From: an uncultured Prevotella sp.
GTDB lineage: Bacteria; Bacteroidota; Bacteroidia; Bacteroidales; Bacteroidaceae
NCBI GenBank assembly: GCA_905211345.1
Contig: CAJMAO010000011.1
Location: 1-33,548 of the forward strand
Reading direction: 5' to 3'
Length of the DNA stretch: 33,548 nucleotides
The notes beneath the pieces were generated by a model. That model was not told the origin of the DNA. It saw nothing but the letters and a program-made list of their open reading frames with translations, and made no database searches. The position numbers and the translations under genes were made by a program. Every line of letters begins with the position of its first letter. The stretch's first letter is position 1. Positions 22,525 through 30,366 of this stretch are shown in pieces.

Positions 22525-23934
22525 ATGTTCAGAACCTCAGTAGGCACCCGCCTTTATGTCAGCGTGCTGGCCGTATTTATCGTGTTTGCCTCGGCGTTCA
22601 TCATTTTTCAGCATGCACGCGAGCGTGAGTATAAGATAACTTCGCTCAACGCGAGGCTTCAGGACTATAATTCCAGAATGATAGAAACGCTTGAATACAT
22701 AGGCAATCATTCTGAAGAAACGATAGACCGGTATGTCAAGAACCACCACATGCACGGCCTTAGGGTGACGCTTATCGCGCGTGACGGCCGGGTTGTGTAT
22801 GACAATCTGCGTAAAGATTATGCCAAAATGGGCAGCCATAGGAACAGGGAAGAAGTGCGCGAGGCTTTCTCCGGCGGCAGCGGTTACGACTTCAGCCGGT
22901 TCAGCGCTACAACGAAACATACATATTTCTATTCGGCCACGTATGTGCCAGAGTTCGATCTCGTTGTACGTAGCGCGCTGCCTTACGACACCAGCCTGGC
23001 CCAAGTGCTCAAGGCCGACCAGCATTACCTGTGGTTCTCGCTAGTGGCGATGCTCATCCTCGTGCTTATATTGTACAGGTTTGTAAGCCGTCTCGGCGAC
23101 AATATAACGAAACTGCGCCTTTTCGCAAGCCGCGCCGACCATAACGAAAGTCTTGACACGGAAGACCTTGTAGGGTTCCCGGGCGACGAACTGGGCGAGA
23201 TAGCCGAGCGTATAATAAAGATATACAAGCGTTTGCAACGCACGAAAGAGGAGCAGAACGTGCTGAAGCGGCAGCTTACGCAGAACATCGCCCATGAGTT
23301 GAAGACACCCGTGGCCAGCATACAGGGCTATCTTGAAACCGTATTGGAGAATCCAAACATAAACGATGCCACAAAGCAGCAGTTCCTCGAGCGGTGTTAC
23401 GCCCAGTCGCAACGGCTTGCCTCGCTGTTGCACGACATATCGACGCTTAACCGTCTTGACGACGCTCCGGACATGGTGGACTTTGAGATGGTGGACATCA
23501 ATGCGATGGTGGGCAATATCGTTAAAGACACCAACCTGCAACTGTCAGGGCGCAAGATGACGTTTGACAACCGTTTGCCGCAGGGTGTCGTCGTGCGCGG
23601 CAACCAGTCGCTGCTATACAGCGTGTTCCGCAACCTTACCGACAACGCCATAGCCTACGCCGGCGACGGCACTACGATTACGCTTTCGGCGTCGCCGGAG
23701 GGCGACTGTTGGCACTTTACGTTCAGCGACAACGGCGTAGGCGTGCCTTACGAGCATCTGCCCCGCCTGTTTGAGAGGTTCTACCGGGTTGACAAAGGCC
23801 GCAGCCGCAAGATGGGCGGCACAGGTCTTGGCCTTGCGATCGTGAAAAATTCAGTACTGTTGCACGGCGGTACGATAACCGTGAACAACAACATTACGGG
23901 CGGATTGCGGTTTGATTTCACGCTGAAAAAATAG
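22525..23934 (+). CDS. Sensor histidine kinase (PhoR-like, membrane-bound)
   Basis: From ATG 22525 the protein has 469 residues: TM1 (about 10-28), a periplasmic sensor domain (about 30-165), TM2 (about 168-187), a HAMP-like linker, a HisKA domain with phospho-acceptor H257 (NIAHELKTPVASIQGYL), and an ATPase domain with N-box N374 (NLTDNAIAYAG), G1 SDNGVGVPYEHL, F-box FERFYRVDKG and G2 MGGTGLGLAIV. It should phosphorylate the response regulator encoded upstream. A longer reading from GTG 22501 would begin inside repeat K and is not preferred. The palindrome array at 23942-24072, which ends in a T-run, probably serves as terminator. Confidence 0.93.
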   Translation: MFRTSVGTRLYVSVLAVFIVFASAFIIFQHAREREYKITSLNARLQDYNSRMIETLEYIGNHSEETIDRYVKNHHMHGLRVTLIARDGRVVYDNLRKDYAKMGSHRNREEVREAFSGGSGYDFSRFSATTKHTYFYSATYVPEFDLVVRSALPYDTSLAQVLKADQHYLWFSLVAMLILVLILYRFVSRLGDNITKLRLFASRADHNESLDTEDLVGFPGDELGEIAERIIKIYKRLQRTKEEQNVLKRQLTQNIAHELKTPVASIQGYLETVLENPNINDATKQQFLERCYAQSQRLASLLHDISTLNRLDDAPDMVDFEMVDINAMVGNIVKDTNLQLSGRKMTFDNRLPQGVVVRGNQSLLYSVFRNLTDNAIAYAGDGTTITLSASPEGDCWHFTFSDNGVGVPYEHLPRLFERFYRVDKGRSRKMGGTGLGLAIVKNSVLLHGGTITVNNNITGGLRFDFTLKK

Positions 23935-23941
23935 CACCGGG

Positions 23942-24079
23942 CACGGCCTTTTGCGCCGGTTGTGTAACATGTTGATTACCAATGGCTTATAAAAGGCCGT
24001 CTTTTGGCGCGCAAAAGACGGCCTTTTAGCTTGTGAAAGGTGGCCTTTTGCAATGCGAAAGGCCGCCTTTCGTTTTTTT
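23942..24079 (+). repeat. Palindrome array (AAAGGCCGTCTTT family), four to five units, ending in a T-run
   Basis: Units AAAAGGCCGTCTTTTG, GCAAAAGACGGCCTTTT, GAAAGGTGGCCTTTTGC and GCGAAAGGCCGCCTTTCG follow each other from 23990, with an outlying CACGGCCTTTTGCG at 23943. Units one and two are inverted partners. The last unit is followed by TTTTTTT, so it can end transcription from the two-component operon. Confidence 0.75.
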
Positions 24080-24157
24080 ATGCGTCAGCATCGGTGTTTT
24101 ATTACGGCATATTCCGTTATGTAAATAAAAATAAATGTTTGTTTCTCTCATATTTAT

Positions 24158-24188
24158 TTTGTATTTAACTATACTTGCACTATCTTTG
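24158..24188 (+). promoter_or_regulatory. Promoter of the CorC/HlyC-type gene
   Basis: TTTG (24158-24161), 19 nt and TATCTTTG (24181-24188) fit the consensus exactly. The ATG is at 24216. Confidence 0.78.
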
Positions 24189-24215
24189 CAGCGGAAACAA
24201 GACGTGTAACCATTA

Positions 24216-25490
24216 ATGGATGAAATTTTTATAATCCTGCTATTGATCTTACTCAACGGCATATTCGCCATGTCAGAGATAGCAGTGATACAAGCGAGAA
24301 AAACTACTTTATCAAACGACGAAAAGAAGGGAAGCAAGGGAGCGAAGACGGCCTTGCGCCTTGCCAACGACCCCGACCGTTTCCTTTCAACAGTGCAGAT
24401 AGGCATCACGCTTATAGGCATTTTGACAGGTATTTATTCAGGAGCGTCATTGTCGGGCAAGTTTTCCGACGTGTTCGAGAGTCTCGGCATGGCCGAGCGT
24501 TGGGCTTACCCGCTGGCTCAGGGACTGATTGTAATCATCGTAACTTATTTGACCATTATCTTCGGCGAGCTGGTGCCGAAGCGCATCGGCATGAGCGTGG
24601 CCGAGCGTGTATCCAAGGTCATCGCCCGCCCGATGTACGTGTTGTCGGTTATCGCCGGGCCTTTCGTATGGATTTTGTCAAAGAGCACCGAGGCAGTGGT
24701 AAACCTTCTTGGAGTCAAGGACGCAGAGACTAAGGTTACGGAGGAAGACATCAAGTCGATAGTTCAGGAGGGCAAGGAAGACGGCGAAGTGCAGGAGGTT
24801 GAGCAGGACATCGTCGAGCGAGTGTTCATGCTCGGCGACCTGACAGTCGATTCCATAATGACCCACCGCTCAGATGTAGTCACGCTTGATGTCAGCATGA
24901 CCAACGACGAGATAAAACAAGTGCTTGACGAGAACCTGTACGAGGCTTATCCGCTAATAGACCGCGGCATAGACAACATCCTCGGGGTAGTGCTGCTCAA
25001 GGATTTGATATTCCGCCTTGGCGGCGAAACGGTCAACCTGAAGTCGCTGATGCATCCCGCCGTTTACTTCTACGAGAACATGAGCGTTTACAAGGCTCTT
25101 GAGCAGATGAAAGAAAAACGCCTTACGCAGGCGTTCATTTGCGACGAGTTCGGCAGTTTCCAAGGCATTGTCACCCTGCGTGACATACTCGAAGGGCTTG
25201 TAGGCACAATCGACGAAGTGAACAACGACCCTGAGATCGTGAAGCGCGAAGGCTCGGAAAGCTGGCTTGTCGACGGCCAGTGCTCGTTCTACGACTTCCT
25301 TTCCTACTTTGACAGGGAAGACCTTTACGACAGCGAACAGCAGGATTACAACACTCTCGCGGGGCTTATAATAGAGCAACTGAAACACATCCCGCAGGCT
25401 GGCGAGCGCACTGAATGGAACTGTTTCAACTTTGAAATAGTGGACATGGACGGCGCGCGCATCGACAAAGTGCTCGTTACGCTCAAGTAA
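24216..25490 (+). CDS. CNNM/CorC (HlyC)-type membrane protein with CBS domains
   Basis: The 424-residue protein has the three-part layout of the hemolysin C/CorB-like family: a DUF21 (CNNM) membrane domain with about four TM segments (MDEIFIILLLILLNGIFAMS at the start, then stretches near 65-80, 92-118 and 130-150), a CBS pair (about 200-330, phrases VDSIMTHRSDVVTLDV and EAYPLIDRGIDNILGVVLL), and a C-terminal CorC_HlyC domain (about 345-424). LVPKRIGMSVAERVSKVIA is highly typical of DUF21. Relatives export or regulate magnesium or cobalt; the older name hemolysin is not informative. The gene has its own promoter and a hairpin after the stop. Confidence 0.92.
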   Translation: MDEIFIILLLILLNGIFAMSEIAVIQARKTTLSNDEKKGSKGAKTALRLANDPDRFLSTVQIGITLIGILTGIYSGASLSGKFSDVFESLGMAERWAYPLAQGLIVIIVTYLTIIFGELVPKRIGMSVAERVSKVIARPMYVLSVIAGPFVWILSKSTEAVVNLLGVKDAETKVTEEDIKSIVQEGKEDGEVQEVEQDIVERVFMLGDLTVDSIMTHRSDVVTLDVSMTNDEIKQVLDENLYEAYPLIDRGIDNILGVVLLKDLIFRLGGETVNLKSLMHPAVYFYENMSVYKALEQMKEKRLTQAFICDEFGSFQGIVTLRDILEGLVGTIDEVNNDPEIVKREGSESWLVDGQCSFYDFLSYFDREDLYDSEQQDYNTLAGLIIEQLKHIPQAGERTEWNCFNFEIVDMDGARIDKVLVTLK

Positions 25491-25513
25491 GAACGTTGAT
25501 TTTGCACCATATA

Positions 25514-25559
25514 CCGCCCTGAAGGCAGCTTTCGTAATACTAGGCCGCTTTCAGGGCGG
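25514..25559 (+). terminator. Hairpin after the CorC/HlyC-type gene
   Basis: CCGCCCTGAA and TTCAGGGCGG pair perfectly (10 bp) across 26 nt, 24 nt after the stop codon. The T-run is weak. Confidence 0.5.
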
Positions 25560-25626
25560 CAGTGTGTTAATTCCTTAAAAACATTTATCAAAATTTTAAT
25601 ATCTTGGGGCTTTGCCTTATTTTTAT

Positions 25627-25634
25627 TATCTTTG
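25627..25634 (+). promoter_or_regulatory. -7 box and long leader of the GNAT gene
   Basis: TATCTTTG fits TAnnTTTG; the -33 position shows only CTTG. The ATG is at 25866, so the leader would be about 225 nt. No gene is seen in it, and it is long enough to hold regulation. Confidence 0.5.
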
Positions 25635-25808
25635 CAGAAAGTAAATTGCACTCGGCGAAGTGAATACAGCCTTTTTCATTCCGCCGGTTTGCGTAATCTT
25701 TGCATACATTGACACCTCAAACGGCTGCGGCGGGACGTGATATTGGTCCGTCGGCTGCTGTTTTCGTAGTTTATAATCAGGGCCGATGCATGTGTTGCCT
25801 GTTGTCGG

Positions 25809-25823
25809 GTACATATTATGTAC
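25809..25823. promoter_or_regulatory. 15-nt palindrome upstream of the GNAT gene
   Basis: GTACATA-T-TATGTAC is a perfect odd palindrome 42 nt before the start codon. It has the size of a dimeric regulator site, but no partner copy was found in the window. Confidence 0.35.
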
Positions 25824-25865
25824 GGCCTCGTTAAATATTAAGAACCCATTAAATAAGACTTAATC

Positions 25866-26441
25866 ATGGAAATTCAAACAGCTCAAGACTTTCAGGCGTT
25901 GTCGATAGCAAGGCTTATAATGCAGGCAATGAATTATGACTGTTGCCGCTATTTCACCGGGCCTGACCACACGCTGGACGACTTCGAGCGCGTGATGACA
26001 TCTTTGGTGCTGTCGGAAAACTCACAATACAGCTATCGTAACACCCTTGTCGCAATCGACGAAGACGGCCGCTTGTGCGGTATCTGCGTATCGTATGACG
26101 GCGGCAAGCTGCATGAACTGCGCAAAGCGTTTGTCGATGCGGCTAATGAGAATTTCGGCCGAGATTTCAGCTCCATGCCCGACGAGACCTCGGAAGGCGA
26201 ACTTTACATTGACAGCATAGCCGTGCCAGAAAGCTGTAGAGGGCGGGGCATTGCCACGCAGTTGCTTAACGCCACGGTTGAAAAAGCCAAGACGCTTGGC
26301 CTGCCGGCTGTAGGACTGCTTGTAGATACCGGCAACCCGAAAGCCGAGAAACTCTATGAGCGTGTCGGTTTCAGGTATGTCGGCGACAATTCGTGGGGCG
26401 GACACACCATGAAACACCTGCAATATGCCGTGAATCAGTGA
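25866..26441 (+). CDS. GNAT-family N-acetyltransferase
   Basis: This 191-residue cytoplasmic enzyme should move an acetyl group from acetyl-CoA to an amine. The acetyl-CoA binding motif A is clear: YIDSIAVPESCRGRGIATQL (about 117-136), with the R-G-x-G-I/L-A pyrophosphate loop. Motif B follows as NPKAEKLYERVGFRYVGD. The N-terminal third (SIARLIMQAMNYDCCRYF) is variable, as usual in the family, and gives no substrate. It stands 26 nt before the AraC-type regulator on the same strand, so the two are probably co-transcribed. Confidence 0.88.
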   Translation: MEIQTAQDFQALSIARLIMQAMNYDCCRYFTGPDHTLDDFERVMTSLVLSENSQYSYRNTLVAIDEDGRLCGICVSYDGGKLHELRKAFVDAANENFGRDFSSMPDETSEGELYIDSIAVPESCRGRGIATQLLNATVEKAKTLGLPAVGLLVDTGNPKAEKLYERVGFRYVGDNSWGGHTMKHLQYAVNQ

Positions 26442-26467
26442 CAACTATAAAAACACAAGATACTATT

Positions 26468-27343
26468 ATGCAAGACAGCAAGTATTTGGTTGCGAACGAT
26501 CGTGACGCCCAATGGGGCCTTGTAGTCAACACTGTAGGATATGACGAAGTAGGCCCTGACGAGCCATACCCAACCAAAGGGCATGGCGACGGATATTTTT
26601 TCGATACCAGCCGAGGGCGTATTCTTGGCGAATACCAGATGCTTTATTTGGTTGAAGGCGAGGGCGTGTTCTCGTCGAAGCACGTAAAGGAAGTTCCGAT
26701 AAAGGCAGGTGACATATTCCTCCTGTTCCCCGGAGAGTGGCATACGTATTATCCGCTGCCGGGAATGACATGGAAGAGTTATTGGATAGGTTACAAGGGA
26801 CGCAACATGGACGACCGCGTGAAGTACAACTTCCTGTCGCCAGAGAAGCCGGTTTACCACGTAGGCTTCAGCAATGACATCGTTTACTTGTACAATTCGG
26901 CTTTACAGACCGCCAAGGAGGAGCCTGTACATTGCCAGCAGATACTTGCCGGGATTGTCAACAACTTGATAGGTCACATGTATTCGCTCGAGCGTGCCAT
27001 GGAACTTAGCCGCAAGGGGGGATATGTCGATATGATAAATAAGGCCCGCCTGCGCATCCGCGAGGGCGTGGAGGAGAAGATAACGGTACAGGAAATAGCT
27101 GCCGAGTTAGGCTCGAGCTATTCCAACTTCCGCAAGTTATTTAAGGAATATACCGGTCTTTCACCGGCTTTCTACCAGCAAGACCTCAAGTTGCAGCGCG
27201 CCAAAGAGCTGCTTTCGTCAACCGACATGAGCATTAAGGAAATAGCTTACCGTCTTAATTTCGACTCGCCTGATTATTTTTCGAGTAAGTTTAAGAATAA
27301 AATCGGCTGCAAGCCGAGCGAATACAGGTCGAAGACGAGATAA
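26468..27343 (+). CDS. AraC-family transcriptional regulator
   Basis: From ATG 26468 the product has 291 residues. The N-terminal half is a cupin-like ligand-binding domain (phrases RILGEYQMLYLVEGEG, KAGDIFLLFPGEWHTYYP). The C-terminal 100 residues carry the double helix-turn-helix: VQEIAAELGSSYSNFRKLFK, then MSIKEIAYRLNFDSPDYFSS and FKNKIGCKPSEYR, a complete AraC signature. AraC proteins of this build often respond to sugars. The rhamnose genes lie 2 kb away beyond nhaD, so a role as rhamnose regulator is possible but not shown. A longer reading from 26393 would overlap the GNAT gene and is rejected. Confidence 0.9.
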   Translation: MQDSKYLVANDRDAQWGLVVNTVGYDEVGPDEPYPTKGHGDGYFFDTSRGRILGEYQMLYLVEGEGVFSSKHVKEVPIKAGDIFLLFPGEWHTYYPLPGMTWKSYWIGYKGRNMDDRVKYNFLSPEKPVYHVGFSNDIVYLYNSALQTAKEEPVHCQQILAGIVNNLIGHMYSLERAMELSRKGGYVDMINKARLRIREGVEEKITVQEIAAELGSSYSNFRKLFKEYTGLSPAFYQQDLKLQRAKELLSSTDMSIKEIAYRLNFDSPDYFSSKFKNKIGCKPSEYRSKTR

Positions 27344-27351
27344 GAATAAGT

Positions 27352-27439
27352 GAAAAAGGAAAAGCGAAAAGTGAAAAATCCGTTACCTGATAAAGGTTTG
27401 AAAACAAACGGATTTTTCACTTTTCGCTTTTCCTTTTTC
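27352..27439. repeat. Inverted-repeat element G, perfect 33-bp arms
   Basis: Arms 27352-27384 and 27407-27439 are exact reverse complements (33 of 33), made of GAAAAAGGAAAAGCG and AAAAGTGAAAAATCCGTT, with a 22-nt loop. It fills the space between the convergent AraC and NhaD genes and would end transcription from both sides. The inner 16 nt are the same as in element F. Confidence 0.85.
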
Positions 27440-27446
27440 GTTTAAA

Positions 27447-28793
27447 TTACAGTCCGATTACTGATTTTTCAACCCAGTATGCCAGTATTCCGGCGATATA
27501 TCCGATGAAGGCAATCCATGTGATGCGTTTCATGTACCAGCCGAATGTAATCTTTTCGAGACCCATTACCACAACGCCTGCAGCCGAGCCGATTATGAGC
27601 ATCGAGCCTCCTACGCCTGCGCAGTAAGCCAACAGCTGCCAGAAGATGCCGTCCTGAGCCATGTCGCCGACCTCGGCCATTGGATACATGCCCATGCATC
27701 CGGCTACGAGGGGCACGTTGTCGACGATGCTCGAGAGTACACCGATAAGGCCGGTCACTAGGTAGTGGTTGCCGTCGAACGTGGTGTTGAGGCCCTCGCC
27801 GAGAGCGGCCAGCACGCCGATTTGCTGCAGGCACGATACGGCCATGAGTATACCGAGGAAGAAGAGGATCGTGCCCATGTCGATGCGCGAGATGATATTG
27901 GTTATGCGCTTTTGCGTACCGATGTTCTCGCCGCCTTCAGGCAGGTGGCGGTAGAATATTTCCGTAACTGTCCAAAGCACGCCGAGCACGAGCAGTATGC
28001 CTACGAACGGGGGCAGGTGGGTTATAGACTTGAAGATAGGCACGAAGATTAGGCCGCCCACTCCTACCCAGAACACCGTCTTGCGTTGGCGGTCGGTGAA
28101 GTCGTCGGTTACTGTTGCCGTGCCTAGGTCGGCCGTTGCGGCTACGTTGCCTTTAAGATGCAGCGACAGTATGTAGGCCGGTATTACTACTGATATGACG
28201 GAAGGGATGAACAGTTCCTTGATTACGCCGGCCGCGGTGATGAGGCTCTTGTTCCAAAGCATTATCGTGGTGACGTCGCCGATGGGCGAGAACGCGCCAC
28301 CGGAGTTGGCCGCGATGATGATGAGCGAGGCGTAGATGAGGCGGTCCTTGCGGTCGTCGATCAGCTTGCGCAGAATCATCACCATGACGATTGCGGTTGT
28401 CATGTTGTCTAGGATGGCCGAGAGGAAGAACGTCATGATTGTGATGCGCCACAGCAGCGCCCTCTTGCTCTTTGTCTTCATCATGTCGCGCACGAAGTTG
28501 AAGCCGCCGTTCTGGTCGACGGTCTCTACTATAGTCATCGCGCCCATAAGGAAGAACAGCGTCGTGGCGGTGCTTCCCAGATGGCCTTCAATGGCCGCGC
28601 TGGCCTCGGCGGCTATTTGGTCGGGCGACAGTCCGGCGGTGAAGTTTCCCGGATCGAACATGTAGAGAGTCCAGCAGGCGACAAGCATGAGCAACGCCAC
28701 CGCCGCTTTGTTCACCTTGGTCCATGTCTCCAAGGCGATGCACAAGTATCCGATAATGAATACTACGACAATTGTTAGAGTTAGTGTTGACAT
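27447..28793 (-). CDS. nhaD: Na+/H+ antiporter, NhaD type
   Basis: The 448-residue inner-membrane protein exchanges sodium for protons. It has about 11-13 hydrophobic segments and begins MSTLTLTIVVVFIIGYLCIA, with the NhaD-typical ETWTKVNKAAVALLM next. Conserved membrane phrases include SAILDNMTTAIVMVMILRKL, IIIAANSGGAFSPIGDVTTI and VLSSIVDNVPLVAGCMGMY, where the asparagine/aspartate residues in the two discontinuous helices (LDN, VDN) are the expected ion-binding sites of the ion-transporter superfamily. It faces the AraC gene tail to tail across element G. TAATTTTG upstream on the minus strand (about 28830) may be its -7 box. Confidence 0.92.
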   Translation of the reverse strand: MSTLTLTIVVVFIIGYLCIALETWTKVNKAAVALLMLVACWTLYMFDPGNFTAGLSPDQIAAEASAAIEGHLGSTATTLFFLMGAMTIVETVDQNGGFNFVRDMMKTKSKRALLWRITIMTFFLSAILDNMTTAIVMVMILRKLIDDRKDRLIYASLIIIAANSGGAFSPIGDVTTIMLWNKSLITAAGVIKELFIPSVISVVIPAYILSLHLKGNVAATADLGTATVTDDFTDRQRKTVFWVGVGGLIFVPIFKSITHLPPFVGILLVLGVLWTVTEIFYRHLPEGGENIGTQKRITNIISRIDMGTILFFLGILMAVSCLQQIGVLAALGEGLNTTFDGNHYLVTGLIGVLSSIVDNVPLVAGCMGMYPMAEVGDMAQDGIFWQLLAYCAGVGGSMLIIGSAAGVVVMGLEKITFGWYMKRITWIAFIGYIAGILAYWVEKSVIGL

Positions 28794-28987
28794 TTGTTAT
28801 TGTTTAAAGATTAGTTGTTTTCAGCGTGCAAAATTAACGATTATTCTCGATAATAAATGTTTGTTTTACAAGAAAATGCGCCTTCCAAATGTTATATTTT
28901 GTAAACTCGACTTTGCAAATCACGCTTTTTGTATGTTGCCGGCTAGCCGTCAGTCATGTTGACGGTGGCCGGAGGGGATGCGATATG

Positions 28988-29064
28988 TGGCCTTTCGCCT
29001 TATGAAAGGCCATGTATTGCACGATGAAAGGCCGTCTTTCGTTGCCTGAAAGACGGCCTTTTGG
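28988..29064. repeat. Palindrome array (AAAGGCCGTCTTT family), four units
   Basis: Units GTGGCCTTTCGCC, TGAAAGGCCATGTATTGC, GATGAAAGGCCGTCTTTCG and CTGAAAGACGGCCTTTTGG. The last two are inverted partners. It lies in the 523-nt space between the divergent nhaD and rhaD genes, where no gene was seen. Confidence 0.7.
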
Positions 29065-29286
29065 ATTGTAATTAAACCGCTGTCGTTTGCTTATGATTCT
29101 TCTCTTGACTGGTGACTTATGGCGTATACCGTAACTGGAACTGTGCGTTGCGCTTACAGTTTTCGGTCTCTTGGTAATCGCGTGGCGGTTGAAAATCCAC
29201 CTTATATTATATATACAGGCGGTATTTATATCAAAAAACAAAGTTTGAAAGTCAAAACGCAAAGCACACAGCACGGTATTTTTCAT

Positions 29287-29294
29287 TATCTTTG
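29287..29294 (+). promoter_or_regulatory. -7 box of rhaD
   Basis: TATCTTTG is an exact -7 match, 22 nt before the rhaD ATG. No TTTG stands at the -33 position, which would suit a gene that needs an activator such as an AraC protein. Confidence 0.55.
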
Positions 29295-29316
29295 CAAAGT
29301 AATAAAATCTGACATT

Positions 29317-30126
29317 ATGAAAAGTATACTCGAAGGACGTCCTGCGTTGAAACGTGAAATCGACAAAGTTGCAGAAGTGGCCGGCTACCTTTGGCAAAAA
29401 GGTTGGGCCGAGCGCAACGGCGGCAACATAACCGTGAACGTGACAGAGCTTGTTGACGACGAAATAAGGCAGATGCCTGCGATAAGCGAAGTGAAGCAAA
29501 TAGGCGTAACGCTGCCGCATTTGAAAGGCGCTTACTTTTTCTGCAAGGGTACCAACCGCCGTATGCGCGACCTCGCGCGCTGGCCTATGGACAACGGAAG
29601 CGTGATAAGGATACTTGACGACTGCGCTAGCTACGTAATCATTGCCGACAATCCGGTGAACCCTACGAGCGAACTTCCGTCACACCTCATGGTGCACGAC
29701 CATCTTATAGAGAAAGGCTCGCCGTACCGCGCGTCGCTGCATACCCATCCGATAGAGCTTGTGGCCATGACGCATATACGCAAGTTCTTGGGCAAGGACG
29801 TGCTCACGAAGCTCTTGTGGAGCATGATACCCGAGACTAAGGCGTTCTGCCCGCGCGGCTTAGGCATAATACCTTACGAACTGCCGAGCAGCGTCAAGCT
29901 GGCCGAGGAGACTGTAAGGCAGCTCGACGATTACGACGTTGCCATGTGGGAGAAGCACGGCGTGTTCGCCATTGACACCGACATAATGCAGGCTTTCGAC
30001 CAAGTGGACGTGCTGAACAAGAGCGCCTTGATATACATCGCGGCCAAGAACATGGGCGAGGAACCCGAAGGCATGAGCGACGAGCAGATGGCCGAGATGA
30101 CAAAGGCTTTCCACCTGCCGAAATAA
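29317..30126 (+). CDS. rhaD: Rhamnulose-1-phosphate aldolase
   Basis: RhaD splits L-rhamnulose-1-phosphate into dihydroxyacetone phosphate and L-lactaldehyde. The 269-residue length fits the class II (zinc) aldolase. NGGNIT (34-39) is the phosphate-binding loop. Zinc ligands are H142 and H144 (ASLHTHPIEL) and H214 (MWEKHGVFA), and the likely catalytic acid is E119 (NPTSEL). A longer reading from 29119 would start upstream of the -7 box, so ATG 29317 (MKSILEGRPALKREIDK) is used. The gene converges on the rhaB-rhaA-rhaT operon, with terminators for each between them. Confidence 0.95.
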   Translation: MKSILEGRPALKREIDKVAEVAGYLWQKGWAERNGGNITVNVTELVDDEIRQMPAISEVKQIGVTLPHLKGAYFFCKGTNRRMRDLARWPMDNGSVIRILDDCASYVIIADNPVNPTSELPSHLMVHDHLIEKGSPYRASLHTHPIELVAMTHIRKFLGKDVLTKLLWSMIPETKAFCPRGLGIIPYELPSSVKLAEETVRQLDDYDVAMWEKHGVFAIDTDIMQAFDQVDVLNKSALIYIAAKNMGEEPEGMSDEQMAEMTKAFHLPK

Positions 30127-30208
30127 AACAATGGGAAATCAAAGCAACAATATCATATAATAAATCTTATCATTCTCAGATCAAATTATTTTAAGAGTCT
30201 TTTTGACG

Positions 30209-30249
30209 CGGAATCCGGATGTTGTGAAATATCCGGATTCCGTTTTTTC
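30209..30249 (+). terminator. Terminator of rhaD
   Basis: CGGAATCCGGAT and ATCCGGATTCCG (30209-30220, 30231-30242) form a perfect 12-bp stem with a 10-nt loop, followed by TTTTTTCT, a textbook rho-independent terminator. Confidence 0.9.
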
Positions 30250-30302
30250 TTATCCGTAAGCGCAGGGCCGGGCTTGTGAATTGCGCCGTGGCGTAATGCT
30301 GG

Positions 30303-30345
30303 AAAAGGAAAACGGTGCGGCATCCGACCGGATGCCGCACCGTTT
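30303..30345 (-). terminator. Terminator of the rhaB-rhaA-rhaT operon
   Basis: On the minus strand AAACGGTGCGGCATCCG and CGGATGCCGCACCGTTT pair perfectly over 17 bp around a very short loop, followed by TCCTTTTCC. It lies about 20 nt after the rhaT stop. Confidence 0.8.
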
Positions 30346-30366
30346 CAACGTATTAAAAAATTGCCG

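Noticed and set aside
29119..29316. N-terminal extension of rhaD
   Set aside because: It would begin upstream of the -7 box at 29287-29294, and RhaD proteins start at the ATG used here.
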